64,000 nt of DNA, from the NCBI GenBank assembly GCA_018398575.1, contig JAGTXZ010000003.1, forward strand, positions 2,728,001 to 2,792,000, given 5' to 3'. Under the pieces are notes generated by a model. The model made no database searches and was not told the DNA's origin. It saw nothing but the letters and a program-made list of their open reading frames with translations. The position numbers and the translations under genes are program-made. Origin of the DNA: Ampelomyces quisqualis. Lineage: Eukaryota; Ascomycota; Dothideomycetes; Pleosporales; Phaeosphaeriaceae. Below, piece by piece: positions 1 through 10,622 of this stretch; the first letter of the stretch is position 1; every line of letters starts with the position of its first letter.

Positions 1-1508
1 CTGGACGAAGTGCTAGGCTTGCTTCAAGGCCTAGATCTCGAGCCCTTTACGCGCTGGCAGACGGCCGAGGAAAAGCTGGAGAGTAGCGATGAGTTCAAGA
101 GCGAGAAGTTTCAGGGCCTGAACCGCGTCGACGTGCTGACCCAGTTCGAGAAGCACATCAGGCAACTTCAGCGCGAGCACAACAACCGAGTGCAGGCAGA
201 AAGACAGAAGAAACATCGCGTCGAGCGCAAGAATCGTGATGCCTTCATGAGGCTCTTGGATGAGCTACGAGACGGTGGCAAGCTCAAAGCTGGCACAAAG
301 TGGAAAGAGATCCACGAGACCATCAAGGAAGATGGCCGTTACCTGGCCATGCTCGGTCAAAGTGGATCATCACCACTCGATTTGTTCTGGGATGCGCTTG
401 AAGAGGAAGAGGCCAAGTTCCGCACGCTGCGACGGTACGCCTTGGACGTGCTAGAGGTAAGCTATACCACACTACTATCAGCACCACATACTGACATGCC
501 GCACAGCAACAACGCTTCGAGGTCACAACGGCGACCCCTGTGGAGGAGTTCCTAAGTGTCATGCGAACAGATCCTCGCACCGCTAACATTGACGAGCAGT
601 CGATGCACAGTATCTTCAACTACGTAATGGCCAAGGTCAAAAAGCGAGAAGCGGACGACCGCCGCGACGAAGAGCACAACGAGCGCTATGCCATGGATGA
701 ACTTCGGTCTGTCATCAAGCACCTTGAGCCGCCAGTTGCTCTTTCAGACACTTGGGAAGTGGTACGTCCCCGACTTGAGAAGACAGATGAGTATCGCGCA
801 CTGAAATCAGACACTCTCCGCGAATTGGTCTTTGATAAATTTTTGCGCCGCCTCAAGGACAAGGAGACAGATCGTCGCGATCGTAGCAGACGCGACGAGC
901 GCGACCGTGAGAGGGACAGGGACAGGCGCGATCGGGACCGTGAGTATCGCAACGGACATTCTGATTCTCATCGTCGTCATCGTACGCGCACACGCTCACC
1001 AGAACATGACGCGTATGCTTCCTCACGTGTAAGAGCTGCAGAGGACAGAGCAGCGCGCTTCAAACACAATGACAGCACAGGATTGTCTCCACCTCGTCGT
1101 CGTGGGGGACGGGATGACGACCGCTACGAGCGCCCACGTCGCAGTCCTGCTGGTGATCATTACGGGACAGAGCGTCGCGAACGCGAAGTTGAGCGTGAGC
1201 GTCAATACATTAGCAGAGCCGATCCGCGTGAGTCAAGTGTCAGTTTGTTGGACTATGGTGACGGTGCTGGTCGCACAGCATCGGCTAGGCGTCGCCGAGA
1301 GAGTAACGAGAGCGCAAGCAAGCGCGACAGCAAGGTACGTTATTCGCAGTCCTAGGTACCATCATGGCTACGCATGCTGACCAAATAGCGCCCTCGCTAT
1401 TCTCCCCGCCACGACCGCAAATCGAAGACGCCTATCCCAGAACCGCCCAAAGAAGAAGACCGTGCGGTACGTTCCGGCAGTGAGGAAGGCGAAATTGAAG
1501 AAGACTAG
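1..1508 (+). CDS. PRP40: Pre-mRNA-processing protein Prp40, 3' part (FF-domain protein of the U1 snRNP)
   Basis: The gene enters the window already open, so the N-terminal WW domains lie outside. Exons are <1-456, 507-1334 and 1389-1508; both introns (50 and 54 nt) are GT-AG and phase 0. The visible protein has FF-type helical repeats (for example FTRWQTAEEKL and the segment around LDLFWDALEEEEAKFRTL). A long Arg/Asp/Glu/Ser-rich tail with RD and RS dipeptides follows, ending in an acidic EEGEIEED. In the family, Prp40 bridges the 5' splice site (U1 snRNP) and the branch-point protein through its WW and FF domains in the nucleus. The tail resembles that of other filamentous fungal Prp40 proteins. 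Identity rests on FF pattern, size and tail; another FF protein such as a CA150 homologue is less likely. Confidence 0.85.
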
Positions 1509-1976
1509 AAATCCTCTTCCCACAAACTCTTCCACCTCAAGAGTCGCGTCCCGTCGACTTCCAGAATGCGTTAAGCATGATTGCCTGGCCAAAAGTGAGT
1601 ACTTTCCGTCATTCCAAGCTCGTTAGATGGCGTTTGTTTCTCTGTAACTGCGTGCACCGTCAATGCATGCAGAGGTCAGAATCATGTAGTCTAGGAGCAT
1701 ACAACTAGTATGTGTGTAGGTCCCGATGAAATTCTATATGAGACACCTTACTCGTTATGTCCCTCGTTGCCTTGAAATATTGATGTGGTGTTATTGGGTT
1801 TAACCATGGTACCAAGCTCGCGAACCAAGGTAAGTTGGTTATCAACCACGGTTGACCTGAGCAATATTATGAACGAGTCTTCATACATGGCGAGACTATA
1901 TAGCATCTTGCACTTCGCAGCTGCAGTGTTGCACCGCTATTCTCTCTACATCATTCTCTTACCTTGCTGTTCAAAC
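1509..1976. promoter_or_regulatory. Intergenic region and probable promoter of the F-box gene
   Basis: No gene is seen here. A TATA-like ACTATATAGC lies near 1895-1904, about 75 bp before the chosen ATG at 1977. In-frame codons upstream of that ATG are open but look non-coding. Confidence 0.4.
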
Positions 1977-2750
1977 ATGTCCAAGCTGCCAGGGCTTCCA
2001 GTGGAGGTTCAGCTCATCATCTTCGAAGACACCTCGCTGAGCACTTTCGATCTGATCCGTGTAAATGCAACCACATCCCTCTGGCAAAACATCCTCCTTT
2101 CGAAGAATTACCTCCAAGAACGCCTCTTCCTTCGACCTCTAGGCACATTCCACCCCTCTCCCAACTTCATGGGGCTCGACATCAAAGTCACCATCCGCCG
2201 CATTCCATACACCATCTGGAACGGCGTTGAAAAGCCGCAATACGAAATGGCCGTACGCGTAGAACTCGATTCGGCATGTCAGTCAGTCAAGGACTATACT
2301 TCCTTGAACCCAATCCTGCGCAATCTAGGCCACTGGATGGACATTATCAACCCCAACTTCAAACATCACGAGCGTCTCGACACGTCATACGGGCATGCTA
2401 TCAAGCCGTTGCCAACGCTACGCTTCAAGGATGCACAGGAACTGAGGGACTTGCTTGCTCCCGCACACACGGCTGCTGACGCCGATGCGTCGTGGCGTAA
2501 GATGCTTGTTTCGACGGTCCCGGTGCACCGATTCGACGTGCATTGGAGGTTGCTTGCGCGGTTTTCTGCGCGGCGTTCGTGGTATTCGGGTGACCGTGAC
2601 TCTCATGGGCTGCGTACGTTGAGGACTGACGAGGGCACGACGCTGGGGGATCATATCGAGGTGTTTCGCGACTTGCTGAGAGAGCTGCCAATTGGGGAAT
2701 TGTTGCGACGTGCACGCGAGGGCCTTGTGCCGTGGTGGTGGTGGTGGTAG
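1977..2750 (+). CDS. F-box domain protein ending in five tryptophans
   Basis: Single-exon protein of 257 residues. The N-terminus (MSKLPGLPVEVQLIIFE, then a Leu-rich segment to about residue 50) has the F-box pattern: LP.E, then a hydrophobic helix, then LW....L. F-box proteins recruit substrates to SCF ubiquitin ligases through Skp1. The remainder, with many Arg/His residues, is a lineage-specific region I do not recognise. I chose the ATG at 1977 because the F-box starts there and a TATA-like element sits about 75 bp upstream. The last five codons are TGG, a microsatellite at the 3' end of the frame. It converges on the next gene with about 110 bp between stop codons. Confidence 0.7.
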   Translation: MSKLPGLPVEVQLIIFEDTSLSTFDLIRVNATTSLWQNILLSKNYLQERLFLRPLGTFHPSPNFMGLDIKVTIRRIPYTIWNGVEKPQYEMAVRVELDSACQSVKDYTSLNPILRNLGHWMDIINPNFKHHERLDTSYGHAIKPLPTLRFKDAQELRDLLAPAHTAADADASWRKMLVSTVPVHRFDVHWRLLARFSARRSWYSGDRDSHGLRTLRTDEGTTLGDHIEVFRDLLRELPIGELLRRAREGLVPWWWWW

Positions 2751-2860
2751 GGGTAATACCTTCCAGACACATTGTGATATTTTTGCTGGGCTTGTACAGA
2801 GGGTTAGAAATCGTTTTAGATACCTGCGGAGCTGTAATTATATTGGAGTGTGTAAGTAGC

Positions 2861-3961
2861 TTATTTCTGAGCTTGCTGCAGCTCCTCTCCGATTTCCTCG
2901 AATACTTTGACTCCCTTCCTACCTAATGCTGTGCCAACGCCGACGGCCGCGGCACCAACGGCGCGCATTCGATTGAACCCATGTAAATCTTCCACACCAC
3001 CTACGCCGATGATTTGTATTCCTGATAAAGCATCATGCTGGGACATCAGCCCTTTGATCGTGTACACATTGCCTAAAGCCAATGGATGCAACGGAGCACC
3101 TGCAAGACCACCAATGCCTGTCTCATTCGCAGACTCAATCGTGGATTTGAACGTCGAGTGCGGGAGTGCGCCTTCGAAACTGGGCTTGAGCAGGAGTGAG
3201 GACCCGAGAGTGTTGGTCGCTGTAATAAAGGACACAGGACATGGAAGATGCTTAGGTTGGGCTTCCGCACTTTTCAACAACGCGTTGATCATTGCTTGGA
3301 ATTGGTCGTGATACGTGTATGGCGGTGTTTTGATACCAATGGGGACATGAATCTGGCCTTCGTGTGGATGCGACTGCTCAAGAAGTTCGAGCTGCCTGCC
3401 TATCTCGGCCTTGAGAGCTGCGAGGTAGGATAGAAGTGAAGCCGAAGAGTATGCGGGCGGTGGCTTCCCAGGAATATTCGGGCAAGATAGGTTAACTTCG
3501 ACTGCGAGGACCATGCGGACGTGTTTCTGGTGAGAAGTTATGAGCTTGTAGCACTCTACCACATCCTCTTCTGATCCGGTAACGGAGATTATGAACGGCT
3601 TGAGGCGTTCTCCGTCTTTCAGATCGACAAGGCCATCGCTGATGGTCTTGATATAACCGAGATACTCTTTGATTGGCTTCGGACTGTAACCCAGTGTGTT
3701 CAAGCTCCCGGTCTGCTCAGGTGTGCTTCCCTTATCTTTATTTATTTCCGAGACAGAATAGTCTTTCGAGTTGAAGAAGGCAAATTGGTGGATGGAGGAG
3801 TCATGTGGGAACCCATCAAGGAGTGATGTCCGTGTAGTCACTGCTCCAGTATGCGCACAATCGTAGAGCTCCTGCAGCTGAGCGAGGTCCGTGCACCATG
3901 GGTTGGAAGAGTTTAGAAGAGGTGGCGAGATTGTGAAAGTCTTCATGCTGAGATCATACAA
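2861..3961 (-). CDS. Dihydroorotate dehydrogenase-like protein, class 1A (fumarate type)
   Basis: Single-exon flavoprotein of 366 residues; a second in-frame ATG at 3946 gives 361. Class 1A hallmarks are present: NLSCPN with the catalytic-loop cysteine (residue 160), the Lys of the GIKTPPY strand (211) and the phosphate-binding IIGVGGV near the C-terminus. Class 1A enzymes are cytosolic and oxidise dihydroorotate to orotate with fumarate (S. cerevisiae Ura1). Most filamentous ascomycetes rely on a mitochondrial class 2 enzyme, so this may be an extra, repurposed member. The FMN-contacting Lys of the TKS/GKS motif appears as Arg (VTTRTSL, residue 44). Identity as a DHODH-superfamily TIM barrel is firm; the substrate is inferred. 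Confidence 0.85.
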   Translation of the reverse strand: MYDLSMKTFTISPPLLNSSNPWCTDLAQLQELYDCAHTGAVTTRTSLLDGFPHDSSIHQFAFFNSKDYSVSEINKDKGSTPEQTGSLNTLGYSPKPIKEYLGYIKTISDGLVDLKDGERLKPFIISVTGSEEDVVECYKLITSHQKHVRMVLAVEVNLSCPNIPGKPPPAYSSASLLSYLAALKAEIGRQLELLEQSHPHEGQIHVPIGIKTPPYTYHDQFQAMINALLKSAEAQPKHLPCPVSFITATNTLGSSLLLKPSFEGALPHSTFKSTIESANETGIGGLAGAPLHPLALGNVYTIKGLMSQHDALSGIQIIGVGGVEDLHGFNRMRAVGAAAVGVGTALGRKGVKVFEEIGEELQQAQK

Positions 3962-4336
3962 GGTCGCAGGAAGATCAGGAAAGCAAATTCACTGATGTGG
4001 ACACGGCGGGGTAGCTTCCGGCGCGATAGATACCAGGTACTTTACCTCGTTGTCGAATTAAATCACATTTAGCCACACATGTATGCATCACCTCTAAAGA
4101 ATTCAAGATCGATCGAATGCCCCAATTGAAATTCCGAAGTCGAAAAACTCGAATCAGTCGTACGGGGTACTCCGTTGGGGTGCTAGTGGGCTAGAACCTT
4201 GCAACCAGAGTAGGATTAGCTCACACGTGAACACGCGCGCCTTTCGGATGAGTGGACAGAAACATTCTGCTGTCCTTCTCCAACAAACTTGAGTTTCCTT
4301 CACCATGTCACGCCATAGCTTCAGCTGGAATTCTCG
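3962..4336. other. Intergenic region
   Basis: No coding signal seen. It holds the upstream region of the DHODH-like gene and a partial copy of the dispersed GTACTCCGT motif near 4167. Confidence 0.4.
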
Positions 4337-4887
4337 ATGATGAATGAAAATATGCCGCCCAAGAAGCGACGTGGTGCACCACGAAGTAGAACCGGTACGA
4401 GATAACTCATGCTGACATGAGTAATGTCGAAAAGGATAGTATGCACGGTGTCCACATTCTATATATGTCCGGACGTCGACGTATGATAGTTCGCGCTTGA
4501 ACTATGTATCATTGTTCATGTGGGACGTTCAATGGTGACGTTCATCTATTGGGTACAGTTTTGTTGCGAGAAGGGATCGATATCCGAATGACACCAACCC
4601 GGCTAGGCATAATTTTCATGATGGACTGAAAAGACCATAGCCAGACTTGTAAACGCCGGCACACTCGCTGTGACGAAAAGAAACCTAGATGCAGAAATTG
4701 GGAGCGTCTGAATTTGGAATGCGAGCACTCGCATGAGGCGGCATGGAAAACTACACAGATAGTCTTGCAACAAGACATGCTTTCACAGGAAGACCCTTCG
4801 CTGCCAGAAGTTACCCAGTCTTGCATGGAAGGCTTGGAACTACTCCCAGAAGATATGCGAGCGCCAACGATTCCCGCCGCAGGATAA
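4337..4887 (+). pseudogene. Decayed Zn2Cys6 transcription-factor N-terminus
   Basis: An N-terminal piece starting at the ATG at 4337 reads basic residues then SRTG, the usual lead-in to a fungal Zn2Cys6 cluster. After a gap of about 230 bp, frame 4640-4887 reads TCKRRHTRCDEKKPRCRNW, clearly the cluster core. Two of the six zinc-binding cysteines are gone: the first position is Ser (SQTC) and the fifth is Trp (CRNW). No splice pair joins the two pieces in a clean frame. Zn2Cys6 proteins bind DNA as gene-specific regulators. With two ligands missing this copy should not fold normally, so I call it a pseudogene. The frame stops at 4885-4887. Confidence 0.6.
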
Positions 4888-4914
4888 CTATACACACCAC
4901 ACGCTACAGTAGGG

Positions 4915-5411
4915 ATGGATAAACGAAAAACCTTCCTGGAGGAGCTGGAATTCTGGTGTGTTGGTCTATCAGAAACATTCGTTAGATTCGTCGGGATACC
5001 TCATGGCGATAAAGACGAAGAGGTGTTTCGCCGAGTATGTTTTCCAGTCACTGCGGCAGTGACAGCTGCTTTCTGGTATTATATCGTTCATTTCCTACTA
5101 TACGCAGAGCCAATGCTCTAGGGTGAGAGCTACGTGCCGTTAATACAAGAACAAGCGATACAGACAAACTACATTGCTACATCAGACTTTCCAGCGGCAC
5201 TGAAAGTATTTTCCACTCATGGGTTACTCTATGGTATGTTCTATGGCTTTCGAACGATACCCTGGCTTCTCAAGCGTTTAGCAAAGCACACCCAGGGCGT
5301 TTCTCGTAAAGCTTGTATATGGAATGTACTGAAAGATGTCGAAGCAGGGACCGGATACAACACTCGTGCGACCGTAAAGCACTTGCAAGATCTGGTTAAA
5401 CAGAGCCACTG
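4915..5411 (+). pseudogene. Open stretch with one in-frame stop, possibly the body of the decayed regulator
   Basis: The same frame is open from 4915 to 5411 except for one TAG at 5119-5121. It gives about 165 residues, mixed helical and hydrophobic, with no motif I recognise. It follows directly after the Zn2Cys6 remnant and may be its middle region, which in this family is helical. An alternative is an independent small gene with an intron at the stop, since GGTGAG follows it. Confidence 0.35.
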
Positions 5412-6040
5412 ATGTTTCGCCCCTTGATGAGACCGCGTTCAAGAGTGTACGATACGCTCATAGCGGAAGCTCGCTTATTTTGCTTTCACATGCGGACTGC
5501 CAACGCGCAGCTTTTGCTACGCCGCCGGGGTGCATCGATGACACAATATGGAAACGCGGAACCTTTGGCGCTTACAGCCAACATCTCGACATCTCGAACC
5601 CCAGCCATTTCGGCCACTGAGCCGGAGAATTCTCAGCCAATCTCTCCCGTCTCGACTGCAAGAAACGCGAACACAATTCGGTCGCATAAGGTTCTAGGTT
5701 TGTATGTCCTACGAGTCACAGTGAACGGTTATAAGATCGAACAAACGGCCTCTACAGCGTGGTAGGAGCCCTGGTGAGTCTTCTAATATGGACTGGCAGC
5801 GCGTCGATGTCCTATTCTTCTCCGACCCGACTTGTTTTGGGATCCATTGACGGCCAGTAGAAACGCTGAACAACAGAACGCATGAAAGTGTCAGCGTCGC
5901 ACAGCCTTGACCAACGGTTTGTTTCATAGGTTGCTTCTCGAATACAGCCACTCAATACTGTTTGAATCCGTATAGCTGCCTACGCATAAAAATCCAGGCT
6001 ACAGTAACTGTCTTCTTCTACCTTTCAGCAGTCGCTTATC

Positions 6041-6852
6041 ATGAAGACGGCGTCGCAGGAAGATAATACAAACACTTCTTTCCTGTATGATTGCATGAGC
6101 AAGGAGAACCCTAAGAAACCTATGCGCATCGTTTACAAAGCGCTCGATCTCTACGCTCAGAGTACGAAGCCAGGACAGGATCCCGAGTTCCACGAAGAGG
6201 CAGCCAACAGCCTGCAGAAGAAGATCAAGGAAATTGCAGCAGCTTTTAAAGCTACCTATGGTAAGAATAAGGATTCACTGACAGTTGCCTTGAAGAAGGA
6301 GGATGCTTTTGCTGAACAGGTCCAGAAATTGGGAAATTACTACGGGCCATTGCTATGGGGAGATGCACAATCCCAAGCCTCTCGATATAGAGAACAAAAT
6401 TCACCTAAGAAGTATATAGTACCGGAATTGGAATGGGCCAATACGGACGTTCGGAATTCGTAAGTGGGCACGGTAGATAAATGTCGAGTTACAAACTGAC
6501 AAGATCTTCAGCATACTCTTCTACATGCGCTGCTGGATCACTATGCACGTTGTCCAGGAGCCAAATTTCCAAGGGGAAGGGGAGAGCTAATGTAGCAGCA
6601 CGAGTCTACACGAGAATCGGAGAGTTACCACGAACACCCCCTGCTACAAGAGCTACGGCGGCCACGAACCTACCCTTTCGCGAGCCTGAGGTGCTACGCA
6701 TGTTATCTGCTGCAGAAATCTCCCGCCCTGAACTTAGAATCGAACAAGCAAACTCTTCTCACGAGGACTCTGCTGATGCTTTACCTGCCGCGAGACGTCT
6801 TTCAACCACGATATCTAACCAACGCAAGGCACAAGCATTACAAGCTCAGTAA
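6041..6852 (+). CDS. Hypothetical protein, two-exon model
   Basis: I do not recognise this protein. Exon 1 (6041-6459) encodes about 140 Lys/Glu-rich, probably helical residues. A good donor (GTAAGT at 6460) follows. With acceptor AG at 6502-6503 the frame continues to 6852, giving a 116-residue Ala/Arg/Ser-rich tail. With the better-spaced acceptor at 6510-6511 it ends early, at 6590. A pyrimidine-rich TACCTTTCAG lies just before the ATG, so an upstream exon is possible. Codon composition of exon 1 looks coding; the tail is uncertain. Confidence 0.45.
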
Positions 6853-7171
6853 GTGCCCGGGAAGCTACAGAAGGTAACGGAGGGAAAACGACGACGTGAA
6901 GGATTAACAAGAACCGGAGATGTATACTTGGCACCACAGTCACCAAAGGTCAATTTTCCAGCTCTTGTGGGGGAAACGACGCAGCAAGACCGGCGGGAGG
7001 GGACGTATGATACTGATCGAACGTGATTGTCATCGTGAGGTATGACTGTTGAGACCGCGTACGGTCTTGACGATGTAATAGGAGAAATACCAAGTTCGTA
7101 TTAGGCCAAGTACAACATCTTTCAGGCATCAGCTGACCTGCTGTGTAGTGCTAGCTTCCGACCCTCTCATC
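6853..7171. other. Intergenic region
   Basis: No gene seen; short frames only. Confidence 0.4.
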
Positions 7172-7843
7172 ATGGACAACGAAGTACCAGTTCCTGTGGT
7201 TCAATCACCCACCGCTGGCCCGTTAGGCAGATATCGCGACCCCCAAAGGGATGACTCAGTCATCTCCCCAAGTACAGCGTGAGCGGAAAGTTATTTCGAG
7301 CTCGAACAAGCTGCGCCCGAAATCCACATCAGCACCGATCCACCAGGCTCTATCGAGTCCTGTGGCGATGTCTCGACACCACCAAACAGCAATATCGACC
7401 TCGCGAAGCTCGCTTCCTCTCAAACAAAGAAGCTTCATAGCGAACTTTTAAAGCTGCTTCTCCGCCAACCAAATAACATTGATCAGTCCAGCCTTGAATC
7501 GTTCGAGCCCGAAGCTAAGGATCGTCTGAATTATCTGCTCAATCACTTCTGGCTCCACGACACCGAGATCATCCGCGCAAGACTCGGCGACCGCTTCACT
7601 CAAGTGCAGACTGCTTGGCAGCACTGGATGAGCATGCGCCACGCACTATCCGATTTCCAACACACGACCGGATACTCTGGAAATCCTGGGGACGAGTGGA
7701 AAGAGCACTTCCGGAGAATGGATAGAGTGTCGCGTGCCAGGGCGAGCATCGCCTATGTAGACTTGCAGAGCTGTATTAGCAGCCGAGGAGATGTCGACGA
7801 GCGATTCAACGACGATCTTGCGATTGTGTTTGATACCATGTAA
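7172..7843 (+). CDS. Hypothetical helical protein with one in-frame 54-nt intron
   Basis: Not recognised. Exons are 7172-7278 and 7333-7843, joined in phase 2 to give 205 residues. Read straight through, the frame is broken by one TGA at 7280-7282. That TGA lies inside a GTGAGC donor, and removing 54 nt up to the AG at 7331-7332 restores the frame exactly, so I read it as an intron and not a mutation. The N-terminus is acidic and Pro/Ser-rich. The C-terminal 150 residues look like a compact helical domain rich in Leu, Arg and aromatics. No signal peptide or membrane segment is visible. Confidence 0.6.
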
Positions 7844-8457
7844 TGGCGATGAAGAGTTCAGCGGGCCCGTGGAAGTGTATAACGAGGGGCTATTTGAGTG
7901 ATTTTCATGAGTGCCATGCGCCAGAAACTCCACGACTTGAATAGTGTTTTGTTCCACGTTGATTCGAGCGTCCATCTTCCCTCTCTCTTTCGACCCAAAA
8001 TTCCCTGACTTCGTTTTACTCATGTTCCCTCGAAGTTTTGCGTGCGGGGCATCCAAGCACTAGGAAGCCTTCCGTCTTGTTCTGTCCCAGGAGCATCCTT
8101 GCATAGTTACGGTACTACGTCAACACACGTGACATGAGGACCAACGGCAATCTCAGCGCAACGGGCCGCGCAGGCCCGGTCCATACGTCCCGCTCCGCTC
8201 TACCAAGTCATCAACTCGTCTTGACAAACAAGAGAAAAACCGTGTGATTTGTTGCAACCAAATCTACAACCCCCCCCCACAAAAAAGAAGACCATCTTGC
8301 CCCACGCCATCAAAGCGCAAATGAAGCCCAAAACACAACTCAATACGTTGCCAGTCTAGTACAATACAAATCAAAACACCACCACCCCAAAACACTAAAC
8401 TACGCTCAATCGCATTCTTCACACCCCTTTTCTCCTGGGTGGAACATGGTTCCAAGT
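7844..8457. other. Intergenic region
   Basis: No gene is seen. It contains a short poly-C run near 8270 and the 3' side of the small protein encoded on the minus strand. Confidence 0.4.
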
Positions 8458-8625
8458 CTATCCCAGACACACGCCGCACGCCGTCTCGACCTTGACAGTG
8501 GCTAGTATAACGCCGTCGTGTCCCCGTGCGCATTTCTGCTGCTTCATTTGGCCCTTGCCGCAGAGTTGTTGGAGCATCATGTGCGTGTGGCCGCAGGCGT
8601 GGGAGTAGGCGTGGTAGAAGCACAT
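8458..8625 (-). CDS. Small Cys/His-rich protein, 55 residues
   Basis: A 55-codon frame starts MCFYHAYSHACGHTH and contains Cys and His in spaced pairs: C2, H5, H9, C11, H13, H15, then C22, C32, C50 and C53. The spacing suggests a small metal-binding or disulfide-linked fold. There is no signal peptide, so a cytosolic or nuclear location is likely. Minute Cys/His proteins of this kind are, from memory, widespread but uncharacterised in Dothideomycetes. The ATG is the first in frame and the stop is TAG at 8458-8460. Third positions favour C/G, as in neighbouring genes. Confidence 0.55.
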   Translation of the reverse strand: MCFYHAYSHACGHTHMMLQQLCGKGQMKQQKCARGHDGVILATVKVETACGVCLG

Positions 8626-10622
8626 TTTTGGGAATCGGGGTTTATTCCGGTTTGGTTGTGGATTGCGAGCTTGGTGGGGTGCTGAGGGTTGTCTGGGTGG
8701 GGCTTGGTTGATGCCGGTTTGGGGTGTGGGGGATGTATGTGAGGCCTTTTGTTGATTTGGTGGTGGATTCTATGTGCGTGTGTGTGTGTGGATTGATATG
8801 TTGCTTTGAGAAAGTTTTGTGCTGAAGGTAAGGTGCAAAGAGATTCTGATAGATATTTATGCAGAGTGACGACTGGAGAAGAAGTGAAATGAATGTTGAT
8901 TGATGCAATTCGCAGTTGGTTGTGTATCGATAGTTGGTGAAGTGCTGATATACTTATATACTGTGTTCATCGTGCACTACATCACGGTGCTCGAATTGTT
9001 GTGCTCTCCTGTAGCTTGACGATAGCGGGAGCAACCTACCTCCCTCGCGAATCAAATTGGTTGAAGATTGGGACCTACCGATGGCGTCGTGTCAGACTGG
9101 GCAGTGTCGCAAACCATGACCGCATATGGTTGTCGTTGTTGCACAGATCATCCTGCGCTTCGATGAAGCGTCGAGAAGTTTTCCTTGCTTGGATTTCTAT
9201 CGGGTACCTGCTTCGAAGCGATAGCGGGACCAAATCTTTCGAAGAGGTACCAAACAGCTTCTCGGCTTGGTCAACGGTGTGACATGGCATGCGGAAACGG
9301 GTAGTTGTATGTGGTAGGACGATGCGCAAACCGTAAGCGACATGATTGCAACACTTTTCGCCCTGTCTAACAGAGTTGTCAGGGCTGTTTTGAACATGTT
9401 TGCTTTCTGCGGATCTCGTTGTGGTTGTGCATTCGCTACGGCTTGCCGCCTCGCATAAGAAGACAGAGAAGGATGTACGGGGTAGGAGGCAAATAGTCGG
9501 TCAAAACCAGGAAAAGGAAGAAGGCACACTCGAATTCCCAAGAATGGTAGTGCATCCGCTAGTAGGGCCGAGGAGGCTGGTGATGTGGGAATACGTTGGC
9601 CAGCATTTTAGGATATTCCAGCCAATGGCCGCGCCGCAGCACACCCTCACCGCCAATTCGAGAGGACCGATTCATGAAGCGGCTTTGGTCGAATTAGTAT
9701 TTGGCTGTACGTATCGTACCTATCGTACCGCACGTGCTGGCGGCGTAGGGCTGTCGAGCAGCTGGCTCTATCAGCCGCGGAGCGATGCGCTGGCAGCCGG
9801 TGGTCTCTCGTCTGACACCACAGCAGTAGCAGTGAGGCACAGTGCTGCCGCGCTGGGGGTGTCGTCGAGAGCTGGCAGCGCCCCCGTCTGGACTGGTAGC
9901 GGGAGAAAGAGGCTGCATGCGAGCGGGTGCGGTTTAGCGGAGACCACGTCAACGTCCACCAGCAGCGTCTGCTGCACATTGACGCAGGAGCTGCACCTGC
10001 ATGTCCACTGTCCACTGTCCAGGAGGCCGGTGCAGGAGGAGAATGGGTTCACACTTAATGCTACCGTCGTCGTCGCAGGCAGACCGCGCCTGTCCTGCCA
10101 ATTTTGCATTCTCTCTTCTGCACCGTGCCGGCGTCGTCGACCACCCATCCTCGCGCACATCCCATCCACGGGAAGCTGGCCTCTGGAGGCGGACGACTGT
10201 GCACTGACCTCTCCTCTGCCTACACCGCCTGCTGGACGTCGCGTCTTAACATCGTCGCAGTCGCAATGCCCTGTCCGCGGCTCCAGGACACCGTCTCCCA
10301 GCCACACGATACCAGAAGCACCCGTCGCCTCATCCATTGGGCAATGAGAAATCCTCACGTGTGCCATCCATCAGTCGCCGCTCTCACCACCATCATTGCC
10401 TAATCTGGGAATTCTCCGAGTGCCGCTTAGCCCACTTTCCATCTCCGCCTAGGGCTGTCACGAGAATCACCATTCACTCGAGGCGCCATCACCTCGTCAT
10501 CTCCCCGGCGGCGGCATAGCAAGACGCCATCGGTCAGCTCGGGCCGGGCTGCACTGTGTCTGATCTGAAGATACAGAGCAACGGTCCGGGTTGGCGGTTG
10601 ATCAAAAACAAGCCGCAATACA
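8626..10622. other. Long intergenic region upstream of the 14-3-3-like gene
   Basis: About 2 kb in which I can support no gene. Several frames are open for 60-300 codons on both strands in the GC-rich part (9.4-10.5 kb). They overlap one another without consistent codon usage, so I read this as promoter and 5' UTR. A short GT-rich stretch lies near 8780. Confidence 0.4.

Noticed and set aside
7280..7282. In-frame TGA in the gene at 7172 as a sign of a pseudogene
   Set aside because: It lies within a GTGAGC donor and a 54-nt intron restores the frame exactly.
9400..10367. Long overlapping frames on both strands upstream of the 14-3-3-like gene
   Set aside because: GC-rich sequence leaves several frames open by chance; no frame has consistent coding character or motifs.
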